From the NCBI RefSeq assembly GCF_003286085.1, contig NW_020825298.1, positions 2,232,001 to 2,296,000 on the forward strand: 64,000 bases of DNA. Direction: 5' to 3'. Of the stretch, positions 26,401-36,007 are shown piece by piece. Numbering within the stretch: the stretch's first letter is position 1; each line of letters starts with the position of its first letter. This DNA is from Drosophila persimilis (taxonomy: Eukaryota; Arthropoda; Insecta; Diptera; Drosophilidae). The translations under genes and the position numbers were made by a program. The notes beneath the pieces are model-generated. The model saw only the letters and a list, made by a program, of their open reading frames with translations. It ran no database searches and was not told where the DNA came from.

Positions 26401-26941
26401 CAGTGTTGATAAACTTGTGCTGACGTAGTTGAAGAGGGAAACGACGGAGTGCAGGCGAAGGGGAGGCATGGCAGTGGTAGGGATATACATATTAGAAAAG
26501 GTTTTAGTTTGGCTGAGAGTGAAAACCTATTTCCATGAGCAGCCAGTGTTGGAAAGATCAACAAGGAGGATTTAAAAAGGAAAAGATTGACCTGAATGGT
26601 ATTAGAATCGCTTCAACAATCAGTTTATTGTTTCTGAAGTGAAAGAGTATTTAAATTAACCAGAGAGTGTTGTGAAAGTCATTAAAGAGTGTTGCTAAAG
26701 GGAATCGGAGGAACAGAAGGCCTCTAAGAGACACAAAAGTAGGGATATATAACTATATGAACTATTTTTATAAGCAGAGGGAGTTTTCAATTCCCACCCA
26801 GTGTTGTAAAACTTAAGCAAAACAGCAATCTTCAGGAAAACTAAAGGGAAAACTACTTCCTTGAATAGATGCTTATAATTCTAAAACTAAACATCTACGG
26901 ATACATTCTTTGTTTCTTTGTGCTCCGCCAGTGTTGGTAAA
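26401..26941 (+). repeat. Cluster of six spaced (C/G)AGTGTTG motifs
   Basis: The motif (C/G)AGTGTTGNWAAA, allowing small variation, occurs at 26401, 26544, 26665, 26687, 26799 and 26929, all on the plus strand. Spacings are about 143, 121, 22, 112 and 130 bp. Two intervals also share GTAGGGATATA followed by AGCAG before the next motif. This suggests either an old, diverged tandem array of a roughly 110-145-bp unit or a homotypic regulatory cluster. Confidence 0.5.
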
Positions 26942-27826
26942 GGCTTAGTTTCCTCATTACTTTGCCACTAAATGCGGATCCTTCTGTGTTCTGTCTTCTC
27001 TGTCAGCCAATTTCCAGCCTTCCCACTGGATCCCACTCGCTGTGTACAGTGTACACAGCCTACCCCATAAATCCCACCCCAGTAACAAGTTAATCTTCAT
27101 TTTCCTGTTGCCTTTCTATTAAAATGCCATGCATCAAAGTGCACGACAAGTCAGAGAGTTCTCCAGTCACTGCAAAAATGCAAGGCACAGAGTTTTTCTG
27201 CTCCCTGCTCTCCTCTCCGGTCCGGTCCGTCTGTCAGGGACCTCATAAACTCAATTAGAATGAACGAGCGCAGAACTGGCATAAGAACTGGCTACAATCT
27301 GGCTGTGTATGTACTCCGTTTACTCTGTTACGGGCACCCACATGTAGATGTAGATGCAGATGCAGATGCAAAATGCAGCGACAGTCTCTCTCTCTCTCTC
27401 TGCCGCACTGATGGACTGATGGGTAATCCTGGATGGTTAATCAACAGCAACAAGCCGGAATAGCACTCATAATTAGGGGGAAACCGAACTCTGGGAAGTG
27501 GAAAAAGGAACTCCACCACTACTCCCTGGGAAGTAGGGAAATTGACTGCGGTTTGGGGTTGGTCAACGAAGTTTTTTTTTTTTTTTGATTAGGCAGGAAG
27601 AAGTTTAGTGCGTTTTTGCCCTCCTGTCTTGGTTGTTTGTTTCGCGCTCCATTTAATAATTTAATGACAGCAAATTTGTTGCAATTGCACAGGCAATCCT
27701 GTGGGAAGTAGCCCTGCCGGAAATGAGTTCTTGATGGCATTCGGTGGCACTCGAGGACCACCGCCAGAGCCCAGGCCCCCAGACGAGAGACAAACAAAAC
27801 TTTCAAGTGTCTGGTTGGACCCTGAA

Positions 27827-27855
27827 CTCGACTCTACTCGACTCGACTCGACTCG
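27827..27855. repeat. (CTCGA)n pentamer tandem
   Basis: About five ACTCG units with one ACTCT variant. Confidence 0.85.
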
Positions 27856-28589
27856 CCTGCTAATTAAGCCGTGTCCATGTCCATTGTCGGATTCGGATTC
27901 GGGTTTGGGCTTGGGGTCTGGGGTTTTTCGGCTTCAGCTGGTGCTGATACTGCATTCGAGCCTGAAATAAATTAGAGTTGCGACACTTGAGCACGGCTTC
28001 CCCAAACTTTTTCTCCCCCATTCCCATTTTCAATGTCAGACAATGGCCCACGACGCGCCGTTTTTGTCTGTGGAAAATTTATGTGTCTGCATTTCATTTC
28101 GGGTGCAGGCGAAACTTCTGCCACACGCCGTCGCATTTTCATTGTTTTATTATTATTTTTATTTTTTATTTGCAATATACTGTCTGCTCTTTTTGGGTAT
28201 TTGCAATTAGTTTTTGTGGGGTGTGGACGGACGAGCCATAAGCCCGCAATATTGTTCAATAAATTTGCATTGATCATAAACAAATTGCAGTGTTTTTGCG
28301 GGTTTGTTTTTTACGTGCGTGCGTTCACTCGATTGGTTTTTGTCTGTGTCTGTGTCTGTGTCTGCCTTTCAATTGTTTAATAATTATGAAATACACGTTT
28401 CCATTCAACCGACGACAGCGAATTCTCATTTATTTGTTTTATTTATTTGAATTTATTTGGACACATGAATTTCATTCGAAGCCTTTTGTCTAGCAATTAT
28501 TTCATAAATGATTAAGCAACAATAATTATGGACTCTGAATGGCAGTACTGGTAGAACATGATCTATCAAAATTATTCATTCATTCTTAC

Positions 28590-28656
28590 CTTAATGTAAT
28601 GTAAAGGATACAATTTTTAGGCACTGCAACATTGTGTCAGCCAGATCGTTTGGCAT
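28590..28656 (-). other. Candidate 67-nt spliced exon
   Basis: On the minus strand a strong acceptor (CTTTATTTTCAG) is followed by 67 nt and a strong donor (TTAAG|GTAAGA). The exon starts with an ATG whose frame reads MPNDLADTMLQCLKIVSF and stops (TAA) just before the donor; both other frames also stop. It could be a CadN leader exon carrying a short upstream ORF, or a late exon of the small-membrane-protein candidate further right. Both splice sites are close to consensus. Confidence 0.4.
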
Positions 28657-29040
28657 CTGAAAATAAAGAATGAAAGAAAAGGGATAAGTATTATTACTTA
28701 GCGGGACAGTGGACATTTCACTCATCAATCAGCTGCTGGTGGAGCATTTCAAGGGTCACTTAGAGGGAACATTCCATGAGAATGAGAGGCAGGGACCGGC
28801 TCCCAATATAAACTGAAGGGATGATACTCCCAATGAGGATAAAACTCCCCAAGAAGAGCATGAATCCTTCAAGCCACAAGAGACTTCCACGAACACTGAA
28901 GGATACAACTCCTCAAAAAGGAATGAACAATTGGTTTAAAAATATCGATAAAGATGATAAATGGCATATTTTATTCGTATTTTTCATAATTTTCTCCAAG
29001 GAATATTCTTTATTCTTGTTACTGACTGAGTATCGGGTAT

Positions 29041-29063
29041 AAAGTAGAGCCGCGGCCCTTGCC
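29041..29063 (+). repeat. Dispersed repeat family B, copy 2
   Basis: Matches 3105-3127 (minus strand) at 22 of 23 positions. Just before it lies GAGTATCGGGTATA (29028-29041), the kind of sequence found near the ends of DINE/INE-type fly elements. It sits about 190 bp from the poly(A) signal of the nested gene. Confidence 0.55.
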
Positions 29064-29249
29064 ACAACTTTCTCAATCTATGGCTTCTTGGAATTGGGGA
29101 TCCGTGTACTTGTGCTTAGACGTGCACACACTGTGGATTCTGGGGACCGAAATGGCCAGTGATCCCCTCCCCATTCAACCCACTATTCCCTGAAACAATA
29201 TCCCACCCCCAGCCCCACTCGAACCATTTGCAATGCCAATTAGAGTGTT

Positions 29250-29255
29250 TTTATT
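29250..29255 (-). terminator. Poly(A) signal of the nested gene
   Basis: AATAAA on the minus strand about 65 bp downstream of the TGA stop at 29322-29320, giving a short 3' untranslated region. Confidence 0.6.
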
Positions 29256-29319
29256 TAAACTTCAAGATTTTGGGTTCCCCGAATACCGTTCCTGCTGCTG
29301 TCCGGACGGATCCTGTCTG

Positions 29320-30924
29320 TCAGTAGCCCAACAGGTTCATAACCATATGATATAGCCAGACGATCCACATCGGCGGCTGCTTCATTTCGCAGGGTATTCC
29401 ATACCGATTGAAGCTCTTGAAGATGGAACGCCCTTGCCTGTCGCTGTAGCACGTTTTTTTGGGACTGGAGGTGGCCTTGATGTCGCACTTGCCCCACCAG
29501 CATTTGGTGGGTTTCTTGCACGGCGGTGGCTGGACCTTTTGGGGCCAGATCATGGACATGAAGGTGCTCGACGGTGCCTTACACTTGGGGCATGGTTTGG
29601 GTTTAGGTTTGGCCTTGGGGCATGTTGCTGGTTTAGCCTTGGGGCATGTTGGTGGCTTAGCCTTGGGGCACACGGCTTGGGGCTTGCCGGAGCAGTAGTT
29701 GAGCAAACCCTTGATCCTGGGACAACAGTCGAGGCTCCACCTGCTCCTGGCCTTCACTCGACTCTTCGCGCGGCAGCAGAAGCCTCCCTCGCTGTTCGTA
29801 ACCGCCGTCACACAATAGGAAATCAGCAGGATGCCCACAAGGATGCCGGCCGCCGTTTTCACCCACCTGTCTGCATCCTTGAGGTCCACAAATAGCTTGA
29901 CGACATAGTAGCCCAGGGTGATCCAGAAGCTGATCGTGCAGATGGCAAAGAACCTGAAGGGAGGCTGCCATTAGGGATCGGGAATCTGGCATCTAGAAGG
30001 GGGTTCTTACATGAGCACGCCCATGATCTCAATGATGAAGGTGACAATCTGATTGATTCGCATGTCCCCAAACAGCTGGATGCCCGCGGCGTTGTTGTTT
30101 CTGTTGTTGTAGCTGTTGTTGGGTGGGGGTCCCCCATATCCGTCGTCAAACTCTACCAGACCCGGACCGCGTCCACTTCCGGTGGCGCCTGCTCTTGCCA
30201 TTACGCTTGCGCCAGCTCTCGAGACGCTTCTCGAGCCCTCATTGCAGATACTGCCCACAGTCCCGGTGCCACTGTTGCCGTAGGCTCTGGCTCCGCAGTC
30301 GCTTACTCCACCGCCGGAGGCTTTCGGCATCCCGAAGCCGCTGCCCTCGAAGGCGCTTATCCTGCCGGCGGCTTCGCCTTCGACTCCACTGAAGCCGCTG
30401 CCCTCGGTTCGGACCACGCTGCTTGACACTTGCTGCGGCTGGGGTAAGGCCGGCTGCGTGCGACTGGTGCACACGGCGTTACAGCCCGTGCCGTAGCCGC
30501 AGCTCTCATCGCAGTGCAGCTCCGCACTGCAGAGCCTGTGTCCGGGGCCCACCAGATCGCCGGTGCCCTGCGGCACACGAACCCCAAACGTGTCGCGGAT
30601 ATTGGAGTGGCGCACGTACGAAGACGTATTCGCAGCCTCCTCGTGGCCGCATGTGATGTCGACCACCGCCGGCACTATGGTGCCCGCCGGCAGGGTGCTG
30701 TCCCGCTCCCCAAACGAGTCCTGTTCCTTGAAGTTCATGTGCCTGTCCTCGTCGAGGGGATCTTCCCCCGAGGGGGGTTCCCCGTTGCCGGCAGGACTTC
30801 TGGGTCTGCAGGGCTTTCCGCCATTGGCCCGCGCCCTCCTGAGGGCCTTGCACTTCTGGCACGGACACGGCGCCGTGCACAAGTGGCGCATAGCCTTGCT
30901 CAGGCTGTAGTCCATCATCGCCAT
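29320..30924 (-). CDS. Nested two-exon gene: Cys/Lys/Pro-repeat protein with two adjacent hydrophobic segments
   Basis: I do not recognise this gene. The coding sequence joins 30924-30011 and 29953-29320, interrupted by a 57-bp intron (30010-29954) with GTAAGA donor and CCCTTCAG acceptor. The joint length is 1548 nt, giving 515 residues. The start at 30924 has the context AACCATGG; in-frame sequence further upstream is AT-rich and looks untranslated. The N-terminus is Cys-rich (C16, C20, C22, C25), followed by a long Gly/Ser-rich stretch. Two hydrophobic segments follow at about 291-327, spanning the splice junction, and 337-357. After a basic Cys-rich stretch comes the repeat CPKAK at about 400, 408 and 416 and CPKC at 426, then a hydrophobic, Trp-rich C-terminus. 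This suggests a two-pass membrane protein with a metal-binding or cross-linked tail. It appears to sit on the same strand inside the CadN 5' intron. Compact nested genes like this are often testis-expressed in flies, but that is inference. Confidence 0.8.
29954..30010 (-). other. 57-bp intron of the nested gene
   Basis: Donor AT|GTAAGAACCC and acceptor CTCCCTTCAG|GTTC. Both are near consensus and the length is typical of short fly introns. Removing it joins two long frames in phase 2 to give an uninterrupted protein, which is the main support for the gene model. Confidence 0.8.
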
Positions 30925-31908
30925 GGTTCTGGCACCACACAGGATCCTCCACAGGATCCTCCGTCCACGGCCTAAGTTTGAGTTTTTTGCGCCAGGTTTT
31001 ATTTCTATTTTTTGGACCTTGGGGGAATGGGGTGTTGACTGATGTTTGGGCTCGAAACGACTAAAACAAAGGCCACTTTTCGGATATTGCCAGATAAAGA
31101 AAACGATCAAGCATCGAAGAATCTGTTTCTGCTTCGTTTTTGGATGAATTTTAATTAAAATAATCAATTCGCAATCGAAAACTGATTTATTTCCCATCAA
31201 ATTTATTCCCAAACAAAGAATAAACCATATTCAATCATCTTCTGTCCAAATTCCGGCTACTCTTCAATGTTTGCTGCTCTTAAATACCCCAAAATCTCAT
31301 GCATTTTGTATGCCCGATGCAATGTCATTGATCCACATTGAAAATGCAGCAAATCTTGTCAACGACAGGCCAAATGCAGAGAGCCTTAAATGCCAAGGAC
31401 ATGGCCAGGACAGGCAGTGTCGGCAGGTCGGCCGAAAGGCCAAAAGCCAGAAACTGTGAAAATGTCAAAGTTAAGAGAAGTCAGCTGTTCCAAAGGGAAG
31501 CCAGCCAGCCAGCCAGCCAGGCAAGGACGAGCCAACAAAAGCAATAAGGACAACTCGAACAGGCAATAAAATTGTGGGTATAACCTCAAAAAAAAAAACA
31601 CTCAGACCCAGCAGTATATATGCTATATAGAGTGACGATATATAGCGGATAAAACCAAGTTCAATATATGGTCAAGTGCAGTGGCAGACCCTAGCCAGAG
31701 ATCTGGCCGTGAGGAGGGGCACAAATAAATTAATTATTAATACGATTTTGGCAAGCCACACAGCTGGGCACACTGCCAAAAAAAACCCAAAGACAAAAAG
31801 GAAACAAGAGGCACCACTCGAGTGTTTTGTTATTGTTTTGTAGGAAAAGTTGCCGCCCGAAAGGCATTAGCCAAAACTTTTCCAAAGCTTATTTTATTCA
31901 ATATTCTT

Positions 31909-31931
31909 ATACGTATACGTATACGTATACG
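31909..31931. repeat. (TATACG)n tandem
   Basis: Four units of TATACG forming a self-complementary run. Confidence 0.85.
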
Positions 31932-32079
31932 GGTGAAAAGTGCCAGACACCACTGGGGATTTATTTAAGTGGCTTTAAAGGCCTCCCCGCCACCGCACCG
32001 ACCCCCCACGAGCCCCCATGAGCCCCAAGAAGATGCAAAAGTTTTGCATTTCATTTGTATACTTTGCATAAATTGAAAA

Positions 32080-32139
32080 GCCAAATCCGAAGCCAAAACC
32101 CAGCCAAAGCCCAAGCCAAAGCCAAAGCCAAAGCCAAAT
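32080..32139. repeat. GCCAAA hexamer tandem
   Basis: About nine diverged GCCAAA units, most regular at the right-hand end. Related to the 25867-25899 array. Confidence 0.8.
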
Positions 32140-33892
32140 GCCTCTAATTAAACTGCCAATACGAAATGGAAGCAACAAATCGTAGCGGAATAATTTATCG
32201 GCACTAATGGGCGCCACCACCCAAAAAAAGAAGAGAAAAAAGATAAAAAGAAGGGGTTTTAATAGAGGATGTTCGGGCGGAAGTTGTCTTCTGAATAATT
32301 GACTTTAGACCTAATTGCTTTCGAGAGGCCGAGGACTAGACAATCGAAACAATTGAGAATAGAAAATGAAATTCAATATGAACGAAGGCCTCTAAGCCAC
32401 AGCCTTCGGGGGGGTGTTGGGGCGTTGGTCCTTTTCTGGTCAAGTTCATTCGATTATCTAAAATGATGGCAATTAAAATTAATTTGCATTCGGCTTCCGC
32501 ACCAAGAACAAAAAAACTCTACCATCAAATGGAGAATTAAAAGTAAATTGAAAGTGAAATTAATTGCAGGCCCAGCGCGAGGGTGCCCAGAGTTCATCAG
32601 ACTCTCTCTTTCTCTCTGTGGCCCATTGCAATTAATTGTTTAATGAATGCATCATCAGAAGAGCACAATTTACTGGGAAAAAGCACTCGAATCTCTGGGA
32701 TCTTGGATCGAAAGTACTCGAGCCTGCTCCTTCATCATTTATCAATTTCATTTCACAGTTTGCCGGCGAGTACGAGTACGAGTATGTATCATTTTTCTTT
32801 ACCCCGTTCTTCAGTGGAGCACGGATTTCCATTCAACAAAGTTAGTCAGTCTGTCTGTCAGTTAGCTGTTGGTCAGTAGTCCCTAAAGTTGGTCGGTTTT
32901 GGATTTCCAGCGACCGGCGACACTTGACACGAACCGAAAACTAACTGCGGCTACGTGAGAGATTGGAGAGAGACAAGGGCCCTTCTCTTTGCCCGCTCCC
33001 TTTTATTCGTTCGCTCATTCATTCATTCGTTCTGTGATTCAGTCAGGCATTCACTCATTCATTTCGGTCAGCGTCGAACAAAGACGCCTCTGGTCAGCCA
33101 ACTGTTGACATTGCTAAATGAATGAACCCTAGTTAAGTTACAAAATTGCAGCGAGAAAAAAGGAAAAAAGAAGTGGACAGGAAGAGGAATTTCGGAATGG
33201 AAAAAGGACGAATATGGGATGCTCTAACAAGGCAGAAAACTATGTCCGGAAATGGAGATCTGAAATCCAAAACTGGACTATCCTGAAAGGCCGGCTTCTG
33301 GGATACTCTTTCTATCTAAAAACCCCCTTCCTTCTGTGTTTAATCTCTCAACAAACAAAACCAAATGATTCAATTAATGAGTAGTTTATTTGTATTAAAA
33401 ATTATCCATAGATTGAGTAAACTTTTGCCGTTTTTCTACTATTTTTTTTTTGTATTTTCTATAATATCACTTTTTAATGCCGTAATTAACACATATTTTG
33501 CATTAAAAAAACCACAAATATATTGTTTGAGCTGCATAAAAAAAACACATAATATGCTCGGGCGATACCCTACCTTCCCTGCGAGTTTTGCCATTATTTT
33601 CCATGAAGGCAGATGATGGGCAAAAAGGGAGAGATACATGCATACTAAAAGAGAGCAAGCGAGAGGGAGATACACTCGGGAGAGTGCAAATCAAATGCAT
33701 TAAGCGCAACGGTAACTGAGAATGCTCGAATATCAACCTGAAGCTATCTGCAGGCTCTGGCCGTTCCATTTATCCATTTAGCGAGAGATGGAAAAAACTA
33801 TTTCCTTTTTCCCTGCTCTCTCTCTCTCTCTCTCTCGTGCGAACACTTTGCACGTAGCTGCAGTTCAGAACAAAGCCTGGAACTGCAGATAG

Positions 33893-33930
33893 GGTGGGGG
33901 CTAGGGGGCTAGGGGGCTAGGGGGGCTAGG
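33893..33930. repeat. GGGGGCTA tandem, G-rich
   Basis: Four GGGGGCTA-like units preceded by GGGTGGGGG. The spaced G runs could form a G-quadruplex on the plus strand. Confidence 0.75.
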
Positions 33931-35058
33931 ATCCGGCGTAAATCCCATAAAAATGAAAATGGCCAAGGAAGTTTGAAATTGCAATTTAATTTCGACCGCA
34001 AACACGAACCTGAACCTGTTCCGAGAGCAGTGGACCAGAACCCTTCCTGCAGGAAACTAATGGCGCCAGAGATACGGCGATAGCAAGGGGGGGTGGCGGG
34101 GCTACGGATCCAAGGATGGAGTTTTTCCCGATGCTGTGAGGGTGGGTTCTAGCCCCTAGCCCCCATATTGATGGCTGGGCATGCATTATAACGACCCCAT
34201 TTGGTAACCTTTGCCCCTGCCTTCGACTCTGAGAAGTTTTGTTTGTTTGTTTGCCGCATGCCGGAGACTCCCACTCGCCCCTCCAGTCACATGTGTGTGT
34301 CGCATTTATCACTGAATCGCATTTTAACCACAGGATATTTGATCTTGTGCCATTTGACATAAGTCTTGGGGAGACCAGGGCCCCTGGACCATGGACCATG
34401 GACCACTCTCCTTCGCTCCGACATGTGGATACACATTTGCCAAATGCGCTGCAATCCACTGGGGGGACTAGGAGGAGGAGCTCTGTTTGTGCTCTCGAAA
34501 ATCAATAAACTGATAAACATATTGCATTGTGCCGTGTATCATGGCTGAAAATTGAATCGAATTCCGTGCGGGAAAATGGGAAAAAGCCAAAACGCTAGTC
34601 CAATGCTAAATTTATGACAAAAGTTAAGCAGCCAATCGATGGGGGATTCTGCAGCGAAATTTAAGCCAAATTTTGGCAAATATTTCGTTTAATTTTGGGC
34701 TTAATGAGAGTTCAAACATAATGACTGGACTTTGTTTGGCCGAAATTAGTTGCAGTTTAAGGGATTTGCATTCCCCCCCTGATACCTGCCTTGACCATAA
34801 TCCGCTCTCATTATGCTTTAATTAACCAAAACTTTCGTAGTATTTCCCGTTTAATTTCCAACTCCTTAATTATTCTATTCAATTCAGTTTTCTCTCACAA
34901 ATTCGTCTCTTTTAGAGCTTTCGTCTGCTCGAATTAGTTTAATCAAATGAAAGCGAATCGGGCCCCCGGGGGGGAGCATTCCAGGAAAGGACTGCAGGGG
35001 CATCTCTCGGCACTTGGCTTCTCATTTCAAAGGCAGAACTCAAGACTTGACTCGGGGA

Positions 35059-35086
35059 AGCAGCAGCAGCAGCAGCAGCAGCAGCA
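35059..35086. repeat. (CAG)9 trinucleotide repeat
   Basis: Nine uninterrupted CAG units in apparently non-coding DNA. An out-of-frame glutamine run in the plus-strand frame around it does not look like part of a gene. Confidence 0.85.
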
Positions 35087-35455
35087 TCGCTTGACTTGTT
35101 TAAATGCCAGGAAAAGCAGTGAAGCATACCCCCTCCCCCACCATCCACATTTTTCTCCTGTTGGGGCAGAAAATATTTGCCTTTGTTATTGGATCAGTTT
35201 TTCCTTGGTTTCGGGGGCTGCCGATAAAACAAAGCGTCATTGGGGGATGGGTATCCGAAAGTTTGGCATAATAAAATATTATGATTATGTTGTGGCAGGG
35301 CCAGAGGAGTCCACGATTTGACGCCCCAAAGCGTAATCAAGAGAAATATCAATGATTCAATTCATGACAAGTGTTTGCCCGAGTCAAATTTGTTGCTTGT
35401 TTTTCCATCAGTCCACGAAGTACATCTCCATTCCGGCGTACCCTCATCGACATCA

Positions 35456-35832
35456 TTATCGTGGGGCTGCTGCTTGAATTTTTATGAGAAAAGTGGCCCC
35501 ATAATCATTATGTATGAGTGCCATTACCCTCCCATCCCATCCCCCCCCACACACACCCCGAAAACAAGCAAGACAATCATTATCGTTGATGGAGCCCCAC
35601 CACCTCTCATCAATGAGTGTGCAAGCGAAAGGAAAAACTATTTTCCCATTTTCCTGGCACACTGCTGAACATTTGATCAAGTAATTTGTCAATAATACTA
35701 AAGATGAATCTTTATATGAGTTGCACTCGTTATAAATGGACCCCACTGATGATCTACGGTCTAGACGGAGGGACATTATATGTATTTGCTGCATAAAGAT
35801 TGCGTAGTAGATGGCCAGAGCAATGAACTTTC
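35456..35832 (-). CDS. Candidate exon 3 of a small membrane-protein gene
   Basis: The minus strand has an acceptor (CCTTTGTCATTTTCAG) ending at 35833. The downstream frame that begins (G)GKFIALAIYYAIFMQQIHI stays open to a stop at 35456, and its first part is strongly hydrophobic with GC-ending codons. This is the frame reached by joining the tiny exons at 51317-51362 and 46616-46653. Codon bias fades after about 35750, so the true exon may end earlier, but I see only weak donors (GTAGAT at about 35757, GTGGGG at about 35748). Function unknown. Confidence 0.3.
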
Positions 35833-35954
35833 CTGAAAATGACAAAGGAGCTGAGGATTAATGTTTCATTTTTCAACAAAAAGCTTTAAAAATCGGCTCC
35901 ATGTGCATCTCTCGGTCTCGTCCGATATTTTACTCACTTTTGCGCGAGCCATCA

Positions 35955-36007
35955 AAGCGAGTGAGCCGGGGGTGAGCCAGGGGTGAGCCGGGGGTGAGCC
36001 GGGGAGC
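35955..36007 (+). repeat. Dispersed repeat family A, copy 3, with internal 12-bp tandem
   Basis: Begins with AAGCGAGTGAGCCGGGGGTG, then repeats a unit close to GGGGGTGAGCCG about four times before ending in GGGGAGCGAAGCG. Copies 1 and 2 have a single unit, so the tandem expansion happened in or after this copy. Confidence 0.6.

Larger units (their letters stand above)
15211..28589. other. Intron-like DNA rich in GA/CA repeats, no firm gene
   Basis: AT-rich unique sequence with a conspicuous 17.4-21.4 kb domain of alternating CA, GA and CpG-rich stretches. Within it are CA runs at 17470-17495, 18053-18074 and 19343-19371, a CAGCCAG tandem at 20284-20334, and a GC-rich GAGCGAGAGCG segment at about 21150-21300 that resembles promoter-proximal fly DNA on the minus strand. 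The motif cluster at 26401-26941 is listed separately. No frame shows convincing codon bias. Confidence 0.55.
30925..35455. other. Intron-like DNA right of the nested gene
   Basis: Contains the presumed promoter and leader of the nested gene immediately right of 30924, but I see no clear TATA or initiator there. The rest is AT-rich unique sequence with short tandem repeats (CAGC at about 31500-31520, TATACG at 31909-31931, GCCAAA at 32080-32139, GGCTAGG at 33893-33930, CAG at 35059-35086). No further coding region is evident. Confidence 0.6.

Noticed and set aside
35938-35952. Donor AAAA|GTGAGT after a five-codon MARAK frame, 105 bp before the acceptor at 35833
   Set aside because: Joining the two puts the downstream exon in a frame that stops after 18 codons, and the donor lies beside repeat family A.
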